Below are positions 24,107 to 33,900 of a stretch of 64,000 bases of DNA, piece after piece. Below the pieces are notes generated by a model that ran no database searches, was not told the DNA's origin, and saw only the letters and a list, made by a program, of their open reading frames with translations. Position 1 is the first letter of the stretch; every line of letters starts with the position of its first letter. Made by a program: the position numbers and the translations under genes. The DNA lies in the NCBI GenBank assembly GCA_016192065.1, contig JACPUX010000052.1, positions 62,001-126,000 on the forward strand, given 5' to 3'. The DNA is from Betaproteobacteria bacterium. Lineage in GTDB: Bacteria; Pseudomonadota; Gammaproteobacteria; Burkholderiales; Casimicrobiaceae.

Positions 24107-27100
24107 TCACGCCGCTATCGCCGTTGCCCGTACAGCCGCCAGGAGTTGCACCAGTTCATCCACCTGCCCGGAACTAAAAAGTCCATCAGGTCCGCGTGGT
24201 GTGAGGTCCGTAAATGGTGATTCGTAGAGCATTGCCGCTTCCATCACGCCGTGCTCGGTGAGCTGATTCACGATCAGGTTCACGAACTCGATCTGATTCG
24301 CGCTCCAAGTCTTGCCGTTGAGGAACCCAGCCAAGGCTTCTTTCGCCGCTTGCCGGTCAAGGCCAACGAGTGACCGCACAAACAGTCCTAGCCCTTGCGA
24401 CTCTTCGGCGGCGTGCTCAATGTCGTCGGCAGCGCCAACCCCGCTCTCGGTCAACATGCGCTGAAGTTCCGCGAGATCGGCGGGCGTCAATGCCTTCATC
24501 ATGCGGAGTTTATAGACTGCAACGTGGTCCTGGTGAGCGCGCAGGAAGGCCTGCGCCTTGGCGCGGAACTTGGCGTAGTCGGTGCCGTGGCCAAAGCCCG
24601 GCAGCTCGACCGCAATCTCCCTACCCATCTCGTCTTCGAAGTCCGTGTAGATAGGCTTGCGCTTCTGCTTTTCGATCAACTTGATCAGATCACGCAGCCG
24701 ACGGCGCATCCCCTCCAGCATCGGGACAGTTACGTCTTGCCACCATTCGTCGGTCTGCACCTCGTGGATCAGTGTCAGCTGGCCGCGCACCATCGGAATC
24801 GCCGACTTTTCTTCCAACAGACCAGCAAGCTCCTTGACCTGATCGCGCAGCCGGGCGAAACCAGGCTCCGACCGCAGTATCGCAAGCTGGAGATGTAAAA
24901 CCAGCAGGTCGAAGCGCTTGGCTTCTTCGCTTTCTGGGTCCAGCTCCGAGGGCAAGCCCGCAACCTGGTGCGACAGCTCCGACAGCGCCTCCGGCGACAA
25001 GACCGCCCAGGCCTCAAACCTGGCGTATTTTTCGACCATGCGCCGCCGCGGTCGCACGACGAAGTTGGCTGGATTCATGGCGACGACTTCTTGCTGGAGC
25101 AACGCCGCAACTTGCGTGCGCACCTCGTCATCTGACTCAGGGTGCACAAGAGGTGGCGCCAGTTGTTCGCGCGCCGAATTGCGGTCAGATTCAGTCAGCT
25201 TCCTGTCCAGCTCGCCGATCAACTCCAAGCGTGCATTGAACAGCCGCTTGCTCAGTGACTCGATCAGCGCGCCCTGGGTGGCGGGGATGTTCTGGCTGAA
25301 GTACTCCAGGTTCTGGCAGTAGTCGAAGACGCAGAAGAACTGCTTGTCCTTGCCCGGTCCGAACAGGCCCGCACACAGGCGCGTGCCACGGCCGAGCATC
25401 TGCCAGAACTTGGTCTTGGAGCGCACCAGCTTGAAGAACACCAGATTCACGACTTCGGGAATGTCGATACCGGTGTCGAGCATGTCCACCGAGATGGCGA
25501 TGTGCGGCGCCTTGTCCTTGGCCGAGAAGTTGTCGATCAGGCTCTGCGCGTACTCGGTCTTGAACGTGATCACGCGCGCGAACTCGCCCTTGTAGTGCGG
25601 GTAGTTGGCGTTGAAACGCTCGGCGATGAACTCGGCGTGGTGCTGGTTCTTGGCGAACAGGATGGTCTTGCCGAGCCGGTCGCCGCCAGCCACCGTCAGG
25701 CCCCGGGTCATCAGGTGCTCCAGCACCTTGTCCACCGTGTCCTTGTTGAACAGCCACTTATTGACCGCCTCGGCCTCCACGCGATCGGGCACGCTGCCCT
25801 CTTCGTCCCACTCCAGCGCGTCCCACTGATCCTTGTCCTCGTCGGATAGCTCGTCGTACTTGATTCCCTCGCGCTGGAACTTCAGCGGCACCGATACGGC
25901 CTTCGGTGGTACGAGAAAGCCGTCGCGCACCGCCTCGTCGAGCCCGTAGGCGTCGGTGGGCACGCCGTTCTCCAAGTCGAACAGGCTGTAGGTGTTGCGG
26001 TCCACCTCGTCCTTCGGCGTGGCCGTGAGCCCGACCAGCAGCGAGTCGAAGTAGTCGAAGATGGCGCGGTACTTCTGGAACACCGAGCGGTGTGCTTCGT
26101 CGATGATCACCAGATCGAAGTGGCCCACGCCGAAGCGCCGCTGGCCTTCGCGGGTTTCGTCGATGAGGCCCATCATGGTCGGATAGGTGGAGACGAAAAC
26201 CCGTCCCTCGGCGTCCTTCTCGGTGACCAGGTTCACCGGCGAGGCGTCGGGCAGGTGGTGCTTGAAGGCATTGACTGCCTGATTCACCAGCGCCACGCGG
26301 TCGGCAAGGAACAGCACGCGCTTGACCCAATTGCAGCGCATCAGCAGATCAGCGAGCGCAATGACCGTGCGAGTCTTGCCGGCGCCGGTCGCCATCACCA
26401 CCAGCGCCTTGCGGTCGTGGTCGCGCTCGAAGGCCTCGGCGATGCGCCGGATGCCGCGTGTCTGGTAGTAGCGCTCGACGATGGCAGGATTGATCTCGCC
26501 CGCAGCCAGCGGCTTGCGCGTACTGCGTCGTTGGATCGCAAGTTCCAGCTCCGCCTTCGTGTAAAAGCCCTGCACCGCGCGCGGCGGATAGCGCGTGTCG
26601 TCCCAGAGCCAATGCTCGTAGCCGTTGGAGTAGAAGATGAGCGGGCGCTGGCCGAACTGGTGCTCCAGGCAGTCCGCGTACAGCCTCGCCTGCTGCTGGC
26701 CGACGCGCGCGTCGCGCCGGGTTCGTTTGGCTTCAACGAGCCCCAGTGGCTTGCCGTTGTCGCCCCAGAGCACATAGTCAACGAAGCCCTTGCCCTGCTT
26801 GTTGGGCATGCCGGCGACTTCGAACTCCCGGTCCAGTGGCTGGTCGAGCGGCCAACCAGCTTCTTTCAACAGCAGGTCGATGAAGTAGTCGCGGGTATCG
26901 GCCTCGGAGTAGTCGTGGGTGTCGGGCTGCGCTGCTGCGGCCTGCTTGGCCGCCGCCACCTCGGCGCGCAGGCGCGTGAGCTCCTCGTCGAGCGTGGTCT
27001 TGTCGGCCAGCAAGGTGGCGAGCTTCTCGTCGCGCTCGCGCAGACCCGCTTCAAGCTGTTGCAGTTGCTCGGCAGTCTGCCCGCGCACCGGGGTCGCCTT

Positions 27101-27529
27101 CGGCAACGCGCCCGCGTCGAAGGTCAGGCCCGGTGCCGGTCGCGCCGCGCGACCGTAGCTGCGGGCGAGCCAGTAAGTCACATGGAACAGCTCGCGCACC
27201 GCGACCATCGCGTCGTCGAGTGGGATTGCTCGATGCCCATGCACCGCGCGGTTGCCCAGCGTGTTGATGACCCGCGCCTTGCTGAACACCGCCTCGCCTG
27301 CGGTTTCTTTGAAACTGGGGTCGTGGATCAACGCCGACAGGTTGTCCTGGTACGGCAGCTTGAGTGCTGCATCGTGCTTGTAGGCCCAGGTGATTGCCAG
27401 TTCCAGCGTACGGCGGGCGTAGAAGCAGGCCGTACGTGGATCGGCATGCACAGTCGCCTCCGCACGCACGGCGGCATCGTGAACCGCCGACCATTCCCGC
27501 TGCAGGAAGCCAAACTGGCTCATTTGCAC
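24107..27529 (-). CDS. hsdR: Type I restriction endonuclease subunit R
   Basis: 1140 residues. An N-terminal DUF4145-like helical domain (about 1-125) is followed by a coiled coil (150-200). The HsdR nuclease domain has Asp251 and ExK at 266-268 (LVEAK). The SF2 motor has Walker A ATGAGKT (380-386) and DEAH (477-480), then GLTATP and [11 protein letters not shown]. An EcoEI-type C-terminal domain ends the protein. It translocates DNA and cleaves unmodified targets with HsdM and HsdS. It is separated from hsdMS by an AlbA_2-type gene and a 148-bp promoter-like gap with TTGCAA dyads, so it may be expressed separately from the methylase. Confidence 0.94.
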   Translation of the reverse strand: MQMSQFGFLQREWSAVHDAAVRAEATVHADPRTACFYARRTLELAITWAYKHDAALKLPYQDNLSALIHDPSFKETAGEAVFSKARVINTLGNRAVHGHRAIPLDDAMVAVRELFHVTYWLARSYGRAARPAPGLTFDAGALPKATPVRGQTAEQLQQLEAGLRERDEKLATLLADKTTLDEELTRLRAEVAAAKQAAAAQPDTHDYSEADTRDYFIDLLLKEAGWPLDQPLDREFEVAGMPNKQGKGFVDYVLWGDNGKPLGLVEAKRTRRDARVGQQQARLYADCLEHQFGQRPLIFYSNGYEHWLWDDTRYPPRAVQGFYTKAELELAIQRRSTRKPLAAGEINPAIVERYYQTRGIRRIAEAFERDHDRKALVVMATGAGKTRTVIALADLLMRCNWVKRVLFLADRVALVNQAVNAFKHHLPDASPVNLVTEKDAEGRVFVSTYPTMMGLIDETREGQRRFGVGHFDLVIIDEAHRSVFQKYRAIFDYFDSLLVGLTATPKDEVDRNTYSLFDLENGVPTDAYGLDEAVRDGFLVPPKAVSVPLKFQREGIKYDELSDEDKDQWDALEWDEEGSVPDRVEAEAVNKWLFNKDTVDKVLEHLMTRGLTVAGGDRLGKTILFAKNQHHAEFIAERFNANYPHYKGEFARVITFKTEYAQSLIDNFSAKDKAPHIAISVDMLDTGIDIPEVVNLVFFKLVRSKTKFWQMLGRGTRLCAGLFGPGKDKQFFCVFDYCQNLEYFSQNIPATQGALIESLSKRLFNARLELIGELDRKLTESDRNSAREQLAPPLVHPESDDEVRTQVAALLQQEVVAMNPANFVVRPRRRMVEKYARFEAWAVLSPEALSELSHQVAGLPSELDPESEEAKRFDLLVLHLQLAILRSEPGFARLRDQVKELAGLLEEKSAIPMVRGQLTLIHEVQTDEWWQDVTVPMLEGMRRRLRDLIKLIEKQKRKPIYTDFEDEMGREIAVELPGFGHGTDYAKFRAKAQAFLRAHQDHVAVYKLRMMKALTPADLAELQRMLTESGVGAADDIEHAAEESQGLGLFVRSLVGLDRQAAKEALAGFLNGKTWSANQIEFVNLIVNQLTEHGVMEAAMLYESPFTDLTPRGPDGLFSSGQVDELVQLLAAVRATAIAA

Positions 27530-27579
27530 GCGCCAATGCCCGGTGTGGCTGGCTTATGGTGCCCGGCACATTGCTTCTG

Positions 27580-27708
27580 GATTGCAACCAGTCTCGCGTC
27601 AGTTGCAATCTTGCGGTTATGTAACCCATTATGATTCATGGGCTTACCTGACACCCGCCCGCTGTCGATTGCAAATTTCATCGCGATGCCTCCCTGAGGT
27701 TGCAATCG
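27580..27708 (-). promoter_or_regulatory. Cluster of TTGCAA dyads upstream of hsdR
   Basis: Four TTGCAA cores form two perfect 9-bp inverted repeats: GATTGCAAC (27580-27588) with GTTGCAATC (27602-27610), and CGATTGCAA (27666-27674) with TTGCAATCG (27700-27708). The last arm lies inside the 3' end of the AlbA_2-type gene. The first pair are spaced two helical turns apart. Position before hsdR suggests an operator for delayed nuclease expression. The binding protein is not known. Confidence 0.45.
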
Positions 27709-29333
27709 GGGTCGACACCGGGAACCCAGCGCGCCGCTCGGGTGGCCCCGACGCTGTGTACGAGCCGATCCTTGCGCAACTCCCGAAGCAGCACCTGAAT
27801 CTGGCTTCGCGACAGCGCCGGCAGCACCTGCCGGAATTCCTCCATCTGCGCGCCGCTCGTCGCATTGTCCTGGATGTGCTTGAGCAGCAGCGCCTTGTTC
27901 GTCTCTCGATCGAGCCCCTTCGTCCGCGTGTAAGCTCCCTTGCCGCCCAACGCGGCGTAAAGCCCCCGCGCCAGGATGTACCGGGTCCCCCGTCCGCGCC
28001 CGATCGACTCCACCGCGCCGGCGGAAATCAACCCCGGCAGAGACGCCTTGAGATGCTCCGGCACGGCTTGCTCGCGCCGGAGATAGTCGAGCGCAAGGAA
28101 GTCGTAGGTTGAGAACGACTTGAGCTTCTCCTCGCCCAGCCTCTCGATGAAACGCACGAATGCCGGGCTGCCGACCGTTCCATACAGCGTCAGCCGCACC
28201 TCGTGCGCCGACGTGCCCACGAAGCTGGGCAACGCCTTGCCCTGCCGGATCGCGCTTTCGAACATCAGGTTCATGCCCTGGCCGGAGCGTTCGATCAGCC
28301 CGCACTTCGCCAGCGCCTCGGCCAGCCGCCGATTGCGCGGGTTCTGCTGGTCGAGGATGTTCGCCGGGGTGATCCCCGTTGGTAGGCCGCCGGGGCTCAC
28401 CACCTCGAGCCTCTGGGAATACTGCCGAACGAACACCGAACCACCGAGCCGATAGTCCCGATGCGCCACGGCGTTAAGCAGCGCTTCGCGCACCGAGACC
28501 TCATCGAAGGTGGGCAGTTCGACGCGGAACAACCCATCCTGATAGCTCTGCCGGTCGTTGCGCAGATTGATCTTGTTCCAGATGGCGTCGTGCCAGAGGA
28601 AGAACCCTTCCCGGTACTCCTCGCGATCTGCCGCAGGGCCCGACGCCTCGGAGGACCGGTACTCGAACACGAGCTCCGCCTGCGCCAGCCAGCGCCCCAG
28701 CGCCGCGCGCGTGCCGAACATGATCAGTGCCGCGTAGGTGATGCGCCACTCCAGCAGCAGCTCGGCGTTGGCGAGCGTCTGCTCGTCGGTCCATCGCGTC
28801 TTGCGCTCGTCGCGCGTCTTGGTGGCCCACCGGCCCCGAAACGCCGCGATCGCTTGCGGCGACAGGTCGCCGATGCCTGCGCCTGCACAGACCTCCGCCG
28901 AGAAGTCGGGCCCCGTCTCGGCGAACATGGCCTTCAGTTCCGCATCGCTCAGCCCGGTCAGCTCGTCGCCTGCGCGCTTGAGATACTTCCCGTCGATCTG
29001 CCAGGCGGTGCCCGGAAGGCGCGGCGGCACGTGGACGATCAGCACCCGTCCGTCGGCGGTTCGCACCTCCTCCACCGGAATGCGATGCGACAGCCGGTCG
29101 TGCAGTCCGGCCTCGGTGCGCCCCGGCTCAGCGAACGCTGCCGTGCCGACGATTCGGCGCGGGCGCCGGTCGGTCACGCCGAGGATGATCTTGCCGCCGC
29201 CTTCGTTGGCCAGGGCCACGCAGTACTCCACCAGTTTCTCGAAGTGATAGTTCTGCTTCGCTTCCTTGAACTCCAGGCGAGTGCCTTCTGGTTCGGCCAG
29301 CCAGTGCAGAAGTTGTTCGTGAGTTGTTGGCAT
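27678..29333 (-). CDS. AlbA_2 (Schlafen-type) ATP-binding protein in the hsd locus
   Basis: 551 residues. The N-terminal AlbA_2 domain shows TRLEFKEAKQNYHFEKLVEY and ANEGGGKIILGVTD. A middle HATPase_c_4-like part has VREALLNAVAHRDYRLGG and RNRRLAEALAKCGLIERSGQGM. The C-terminus is winged-helix-like (ALSRSQIQVLLRELRKDRLVH). The start is ATG 29333, 2 bp after the hsdS stop. Such genes are often found inside type I restriction loci and defence islands and are annotated as transcriptional regulators or helix-turn-helix ATPases. Whether this one regulates hsdR (next gene) or acts in defence is open. Confidence 0.85.
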   Translation of the reverse strand: MPTTHEQLLHWLAEPEGTRLEFKEAKQNYHFEKLVEYCVALANEGGGKIILGVTDRRPRRIVGTAAFAEPGRTEAGLHDRLSHRIPVEEVRTADGRVLIVHVPPRLPGTAWQIDGKYLKRAGDELTGLSDAELKAMFAETGPDFSAEVCAGAGIGDLSPQAIAAFRGRWATKTRDERKTRWTDEQTLANAELLLEWRITYAALIMFGTRAALGRWLAQAELVFEYRSSEASGPAADREEYREGFFLWHDAIWNKINLRNDRQSYQDGLFRVELPTFDEVSVREALLNAVAHRDYRLGGSVFVRQYSQRLEVVSPGGLPTGITPANILDQQNPRNRRLAEALAKCGLIERSGQGMNLMFESAIRQGKALPSFVGTSAHEVRLTLYGTVGSPAFVRFIERLGEEKLKSFSTYDFLALDYLRREQAVPEHLKASLPGLISAGAVESIGRGRGTRYILARGLYAALGGKGAYTRTKGLDRETNKALLLKHIQDNATSGAQMEEFRQVLPALSRSQIQVLLRELRKDRLVHSVGATRAARWVPGVDPDCNLREASR

Positions 29334-29335
29334 GG

Positions 29336-30523
29336 CTACAGCAAGCCGCGGAAGGCGCGGTGCTGGAGGGAGGCGAAGAGCGAGTCGAACTCGGCTAGCG
29401 AATTCCGATGCATGGACTTCAGTTTCTCGACGCCAGCCACTCGACAAGCGAACTCATTCTGAACCCGGACCGGCGGCTGCGGAATCCGGATTGCCTGCAC
29501 CTCCGTCGCGTTGATGTTCGCCATGCCAACTATGCTCTTGCACATCCCGCGAAGCACGCGCTTCGAATAAGCAGTATTCAGGAAACAGGCGAGATACTCC
29601 GGGTCGTTCTCACGGTTCACACGTAGGCGAATCAAATAGCCTGCGTAGGCCATCGGTCGCGCCTCGCGAAAGATGGCCGTCTTGCCGACCAACTCTGGAC
29701 TGTTCGTGCGGTTGAAAAGGACGTCTCCAGTTCGCACCAAATAGCGATCGCGTTCGCCCTCGTCCAAATTCATGTACTTCAAATCCGAGAGGTCTGTATC
29801 CCCGGTGCGCGAGATATTGTTCATCCGCAAGACCGGGAACTCTCCAGTGGCTTCAGACTTCTCGCTGGTCCCGTAGGACGCTGATTCAAGAAGGTCGCCA
29901 GTCGTCCGCACCGGCCAGCCCTTCGGATTCGTGGCGGGGTCGCCGAACATGTCGAGGAAGATGGATTGGGTGAGGGTGTCGAGCTGGGCGAGGGCCGCGC
30001 GGCGCTTGGCCCGCAGCGCGTCCGCCTTGTCCAGGATCTCCGCAATCCGCCGCTGCTCGGGGATCGGGGGCAACGGGACCCGAATTGCCTTGATTTTTTC
30101 CAGCGTTAGTCGACGGATCGCGACACCTACCATTCCGTCGAGAATCCGGCGTTTGACAAGTGGAGCGTTGAGCCAATGGCACAAGAATTCGGGCGTTAGC
30201 ACCGCAGCCCTTGGGCGCAGCAACGCCACGCTCGACAGCATGCTGAACTCGAAAGCGTATCGGTTGACTGCAGCGATACCTGTCGTAGCACCATCCTTGA
30301 TGTAAAGCACGTCACCCGGTCTCGGATCGCAGCGGGAGAAGATCGCGCGATGATCATCCTCACTTACGAACCATGGATCCGAAAAGAAATCACACCCGTC
30401 TTCCTTGATGTGCTTCGCCGTGACGTACGGAACACCTGCAGACTGAATGGGCGGAGAGTGATGCGTACCGTCCGTGATCTTCTCGCAGGCATCGGCGAGC
30501 GGCATGGTCTTCCACCCGTTCAC
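29336..30523 (-). CDS. hsdS: Type I restriction specificity subunit S
   Basis: 395 residues with two target-recognition domains. The first ends in the conserved VPLPPIPEQRRIAEILDKADAL helix, the second in IRIPQPPVRVQNEFACRVAGVEKL. The two halves recognise the two parts of a bipartite DNA site; the sequence recognised cannot be read. The start is GTG overlapping the hsdM stop (GTGA), so the two are translationally coupled. Confidence 0.93.
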   Translation of the reverse strand: MNGWKTMPLADACEKITDGTHHSPPIQSAGVPYVTAKHIKEDGCDFFSDPWFVSEDDHRAIFSRCDPRPGDVLYIKDGATTGIAAVNRYAFEFSMLSSVALLRPRAAVLTPEFLCHWLNAPLVKRRILDGMVGVAIRRLTLEKIKAIRVPLPPIPEQRRIAEILDKADALRAKRRAALAQLDTLTQSIFLDMFGDPATNPKGWPVRTTGDLLESASYGTSEKSEATGEFPVLRMNNISRTGDTDLSDLKYMNLDEGERDRYLVRTGDVLFNRTNSPELVGKTAIFREARPMAYAGYLIRLRVNRENDPEYLACFLNTAYSKRVLRGMCKSIVGMANINATEVQAIRIPQPPVRVQNEFACRVAGVEKLKSMHRNSLAEFDSLFASLQHRAFRGLL

Positions 30524-32070
30524 CTCAGCATGCCCTCCAAATTCTCGATTCCCCGATGAATCTCCTCCTCCAGCTTCGCGAGGTCGGCGAGGATTTCCTT
30601 CGGCGCTCGGTGCTCGACTGCCTCGTGCACCACTTCCTTGTAGCGGTTGAGCGAGAGGTCGTAGCCCTGCGCCGCGATGTCGGCCTTGGGCACGCAGAAG
30701 CTCTGCGCGGTGCGCGGCCGTTCGCGCTCGGCGCTGTTGCGCCCGGCCCAGCGCGCCAGCACGTCGGGCAGGTTGTTCTTGGCGTGCTCGTCCGCAGCGA
30801 GCGCGGTGCGTGGCACGGGCCCGAGCTTCTCGTCCGGCAGCAGCGGCGTGCGCTTGTCGTCGAGGCTCCAGCCGTCGGCCCCGATGTCGTAGAACCAGAC
30901 CTGGTCGGTGCCGCCGGAGTTGGTCTTGGTGAAGAGCAGGATGGCGGTGGACACGCCAGCGTAGGGCCGGAACACGCCGCCGGGCAGCTTGACGACGGCG
31001 TCGAGCTTCTGGTCTTCGACCAGCATGCGGCGCAGTTCCTTGTGCGCGGTGCTGGAGCCGAACAGCACGCCGTCGGGCACGATCACCGCGGCGCGGCCGC
31101 CGGGCTTCAAGAGGCGCAGGAACAGGGCCAGGAACAGTAGCTCCGTCTTCTTGGTCTTGACGATCTGCAGCAGATCCTTGGCGGTGTTTTCGTAGTCGAG
31201 GCTGCCGGCAAAGGGCGGATTGGCCAGCACCAGCGTGTACTTCTCCTCCTCGCCGGCGTGGTCCTGCGCCAGCGAGTCGCGGTAGCGGATGTCGGGGTTC
31301 TCCACGCCGTGCAGCAGCATGTTCATGCTGCCGATGCGCAGCATGGTGTTGTCGAAGTCGAAGCCGTGGAACATGCGGTGGTGGAAGTGCTCGCGCAGCT
31401 TCGCGTCGTGCAGGATGTTCGGGTGGCGCTCGCGCAGGTATTCTCCCGCCGCGACGAGGAAACCCGCCGTGCCGCAGGCCGGGTCGCAGATGACGTCGGT
31501 CGGTTGCGGCGCGGTCAGCTCGACCATCAGACGTATGATGTGGCGCGGCGTGCGGAACTGGCCATTCTGCCCGGCGCTGGCGATCTTGCCGAGCATGTAC
31601 TCGTAGACGTCGCCCTTGGTGTCGCGGTCCTCCATCGGCACGGCGTCGAGCAGGTCCACCACCTTGGCCAGCAGCGCCGGTGTGGGGATGGTGAAGCGCG
31701 CGTCCTTCATGTGGTGCGCGTAGGTGGAGTCGTCGCCGCCCAGCGTCCTGAGGAACGGGAAAACGTGCTCACCGACCACGGTGTACATGTCACCCGGGGC
31801 GAAGTCCTTGAAGCGCGACCAGCGCAGGTCGTCGTAGGGGCGGCCCCCATCCCTGCCAATCCCGTCGTTGCCCTCGGGGAAGACCCGGCGTTCCATCGGC
31901 CGCTTGAACCGGGCGGACTTGTTCTCCTCCAGCGTGTGCAGGTCGTTCAGCCGGCGCAGGAACAGGAGGTAGGTGATCTGCTCGATCACCTCCAGCGGGT
32001 TGGAGATGCCGCCTGACCAGAAGGCGTTCCAGATCTGGTCGATCTGGCTCTTGATGTTGCCGGTGATCAT
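30520..32070 (-). CDS. hsdM: Type I restriction adenine methyltransferase subunit M
   Basis: 516 residues. The N-terminal HsdM_N helical domain (ITGNIKSQIDQIWNAFWSGG) is followed by the N6-adenine methylase core, with SAM motif DPACGTAGF (196-204) and catalytic NPPF (284-287). The start is ATG 32070. Frames extend upstream, but the family begins here. First gene of the minus-strand hsdM-hsdS-AlbA_2-hsdR run. Confidence 0.94.
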   Translation of the reverse strand: MITGNIKSQIDQIWNAFWSGGISNPLEVIEQITYLLFLRRLNDLHTLEENKSARFKRPMERRVFPEGNDGIGRDGGRPYDDLRWSRFKDFAPGDMYTVVGEHVFPFLRTLGGDDSTYAHHMKDARFTIPTPALLAKVVDLLDAVPMEDRDTKGDVYEYMLGKIASAGQNGQFRTPRHIIRLMVELTAPQPTDVICDPACGTAGFLVAAGEYLRERHPNILHDAKLREHFHHRMFHGFDFDNTMLRIGSMNMLLHGVENPDIRYRDSLAQDHAGEEEKYTLVLANPPFAGSLDYENTAKDLLQIVKTKKTELLFLALFLRLLKPGGRAAVIVPDGVLFGSSTAHKELRRMLVEDQKLDAVVKLPGGVFRPYAGVSTAILLFTKTNSGGTDQVWFYDIGADGWSLDDKRTPLLPDEKLGPVPRTALAADEHAKNNLPDVLARWAGRNSAERERPRTAQSFCVPKADIAAQGYDLSLNRYKEVVHEAVEHRAPKEILADLAKLEEEIHRGIENLEGMLR

Positions 32071-32492
32071 GTTGAAACTTTCGGAGGCTTTTGGTTTAGG
32101 TGAAATGCGACCGTCCCCGGCAGGGGTATGCATTCGCCTCGGCATACTGCCGCAAGCCTGTCGGATTATCAATCTGCACGGCTAACCGCAGCCAGGTGCT
32201 GGTGCCCTGCGGCCATCGGCTCGGTGCTCGCGGCCGGGCGCGCCGACGCGGTGCTCGCCGTGGTGCTCGATACTTGGGCCGGTGATCGCCTCGGGCGTCG
32301 TCGTTGTTTGATCGCCCTGTCCCTGCTTTTGCTGTTGTGCGAAGGTCTCGTGGATATAGACGTGTCGACGCGCCCGCCTTGGGCCATTGCCGAGGTGGCG
32401 CCGCAAGAGCGGGAAGGCAAGAGCGGGAAGGATTGCCGTCACGGTTTCATTTTGCTACGATAGGCCACAAATGTAGCAATCCGGAGAACGCC
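32071..32492. other. Gap between divergent hsdM and ParD/RelE-like genes
   Basis: About 420 bp. It must hold the hsdM promoter on the minus strand and the toxin-antitoxin promoter on the plus strand. Open frames here lack ribosome-binding sites and family motifs. The only clear structure is the TTGCTAC/GTAGCAA dyad near its right end. Confidence 0.5.
32452..32479. promoter_or_regulatory. TTGCTAC/GTAGCAA operator of the ParD/RelE-like pair
   Basis: A perfect 7-bp inverted repeat with a 14-bp spacer ends 13 bp before the antitoxin start codon. Antitoxins of this type usually repress their own operon by binding such dyads. Confidence 0.5.
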
Positions 32493-32720
32493 GTGAGCAT
32501 GCCCGTCCGCATCGACGACGAACTGTACGAACAGGCCAAGGCCGCCTCGAAGGGCGAGTGCCGCAGCATCGCCGGCCAACTCGAATTCTGGGCCAAGATT
32601 GGCAAGGCCGCGCTCGACAATCCCGATCTGCCTATCGACTTCGTCCGGGAACTGCTGATCGCGCGGGCGGAAGACCGCAAGCAACTGCCCGGCTTCGCGC
32701 CGGGCCAGTTCCGTGACTAA
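32493..32720 (+). CDS. ParD-like antitoxin
   Basis: 75 residues. A ribbon-helix-helix-type N-terminus (MPVRIDDELYEQAKAASKGE) is followed by RSIAGQLEFWAKIGKAALDNPDLP, typical of the ParD-like antitoxin family. GTG 32493 has a well-placed GGAGA; ATG 32499 is the alternative. The end overlaps the toxin start by 8 bp. It neutralises the toxin and likely represses the operon at the TTGCTAC dyad. Confidence 0.82.
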   Translation: MSMPVRIDDELYEQAKAASKGECRSIAGQLEFWAKIGKAALDNPDLPIDFVRELLIARAEDRKQLPGFAPGQFRD

Positions 32721-32988
32721 GGTCGCGGTCCTTCAGACCAGCGCCTTTCTGCGCGCCTACAAGAAGCTGCACAACAAACAGAAGGATGCGGTCGACCGGG
32801 CGGTCGCCGACATTGTGCGCGACCCGACGCTGGGCGAGGCCAAGAAAGGCGACCTGGCCGGCGTCTTGATCTACAAGTTTGACTGTGTCAAGCAGTTGTA
32901 TCTACTGGCTTACGAATACGATTCGGCCACGCGCGTGCTGCTGCTGGTCGGGACGCACGAAAATTTCTACCGGAACCTCAAGCGCTGA
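32713..32988 (+). CDS. RelE/ParE-superfamily toxin
   Basis: 91 residues, basic, with RelE-like spacing: LQTSAFLRAYKKLHNKQKDAVDRAV, then LIYKFDCVKQLYLLAYEYD and a final VGTHENFYRNLKR. The start is GTG overlapping the antitoxin. Members cleave mRNA on ribosomes or poison gyrase; which applies here is not evident. It forms a complete toxin-antitoxin pair within the restriction island. Confidence 0.82.
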   Translation: MTKVAVLQTSAFLRAYKKLHNKQKDAVDRAVADIVRDPTLGEAKKGDLAGVLIYKFDCVKQLYLLAYEYDSATRVLLLVGTHENFYRNLKR

Positions 32989-33054
32989 AGTCGCCCTTGC
33001 GCGCTGCGGACACGAATACTGCCGCTTACCCGCTGCGCAGGAGGGCGGCTTCGT

Positions 33055-33525
33055 TCAGGGTTTCATGGCCAAGAAATTGGCGCCGCGCACGCCGTATTTG
33101 CGCGCGGTTTTTTCCTTGCTGGTGCCGGCGAAGGAATCGAAATACTCCACCACCCGGCAGCGTGTGAATCCAACTTCTTCGAGCAACGCGAGGTAGCCTG
33201 CAGACTGCAGAGCGCCCGCGATTCAGCCGACCCAGAGTTCGATGTCGTTGCGCGCGGCTTCGGACAATTCGCCATCGATGACGATATCGGCAAACTGCAC
33301 TTGCCCACCGGGGCGGATAACCCGAAAAAGCTCTCTGAACACTTGCCGTTTTTCGGGGCTGAGATTGATCACCCCGTTGGAGATGGCGACATCCATCGCC
33401 GCATCTTCCGAGGGCAAATCGCCGATGTCGGCTTTCTCGAAGCGCACCTGTGGCATGGCCGCGGTTTCGGCGCCGGCGCGCGCTTGAAGTCCAATGGAGC
33501 GAAGAGAAAGGCCCTGGCCACTGTT
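33055..33525 (-). pseudogene. Truncated arsenite-methyltransferase-like gene with in-frame TGA
   Basis: The frame encodes the C-terminal two thirds of an ArsM-like SAM methyltransferase: MPQVRFEKADIGDLPSED, VAISNGVINLSPEKRQVF, VIRPGGQVQFADIV, DIELWVG, then TGA (33223-33225), then IAGALQSAGYLALLEEVGF and the intact C-terminus KTARKYGVRGANFLAMKP. In relatives the TGA position is a conserved Cys (WxGCIAGAL). The 5' part with SAM motif I is missing: two in-frame stops precede it and the HigBA genes lie just beyond. The simplest reading is a decaying gene fragment. A hairpin just after the TGA raises a selenocysteine alternative, discussed in the findings. Confidence 0.7.
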
Positions 33526-33593
33526 TCAGGCCCCTTATGCGCGAGGCTACAGGTGCGGCACCGCGGCAACCGCCGTTTCGTGCCGATCGGTCT

Positions 33594-33890
33594 CTACGCG
33601 GCCTGTTTCTCGTGGCGCGCGGGCAATTGGCCGGCCATTCGCCGTTCCGCTCGCCAGAGGTCATGGCGCATCTGCATGTCGATCCACAGTTGCGGGCCGT
33701 TGCCGAAGAAGGCGCCCAGGCGCAGCGCCATCTCCGGCGACACCGACGACCGCTCGGAGAGGATGCTATGCACCATCTGCCTCGACACTCCAAGCGCCCG
33801 CGCGAAGGCGGCCACCGACATATTCAGAGCCGGGAGGCTGTCCTCCCGCAAAATTTGGCCGGGATGGGTCGGGCAGCGTGTCTTGCGCAT
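33594..33890 (-). CDS. higA: HigA-type antitoxin (XRE family)
   Basis: 98 residues. The HTH (MSVAAFARALGVSRQMVHSILSERSSVSPEMALRL) and the HPGQILREDSL start are typical of HigA/VapI antitoxins. It follows higB in the same direction with a 10-bp gap, the toxin-first order usual for HigBA. It binds the toxin and the operon's own promoter. Confidence 0.88.
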   Translation of the reverse strand: MRKTRCPTHPGQILREDSLPALNMSVAAFARALGVSRQMVHSILSERSSVSPEMALRLGAFFGNGPQLWIDMQMRHDLWRAERRMAGQLPARHEKQAA

Positions 33891-33900
33891 GGTTCGTTCC

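Noticed and set aside
26090-27634. A 514-codon plus-strand frame across hsdR
   Set aside because: Antisense to hsdR with motor and nuclease motifs; no independent support.
32128-32463. A 111-codon frame between hsdM and the ParD-like gene
   Set aside because: No ribosome-binding site; overlaps the likely promoter region of both divergent units; product lacks motifs.
33223-33225. Firm annotation of a selenoprotein
   Set aside because: The gene lacks its N-terminal SAM-binding part, so the TGA is more simply a nonsense mutation; kept as a finding only.
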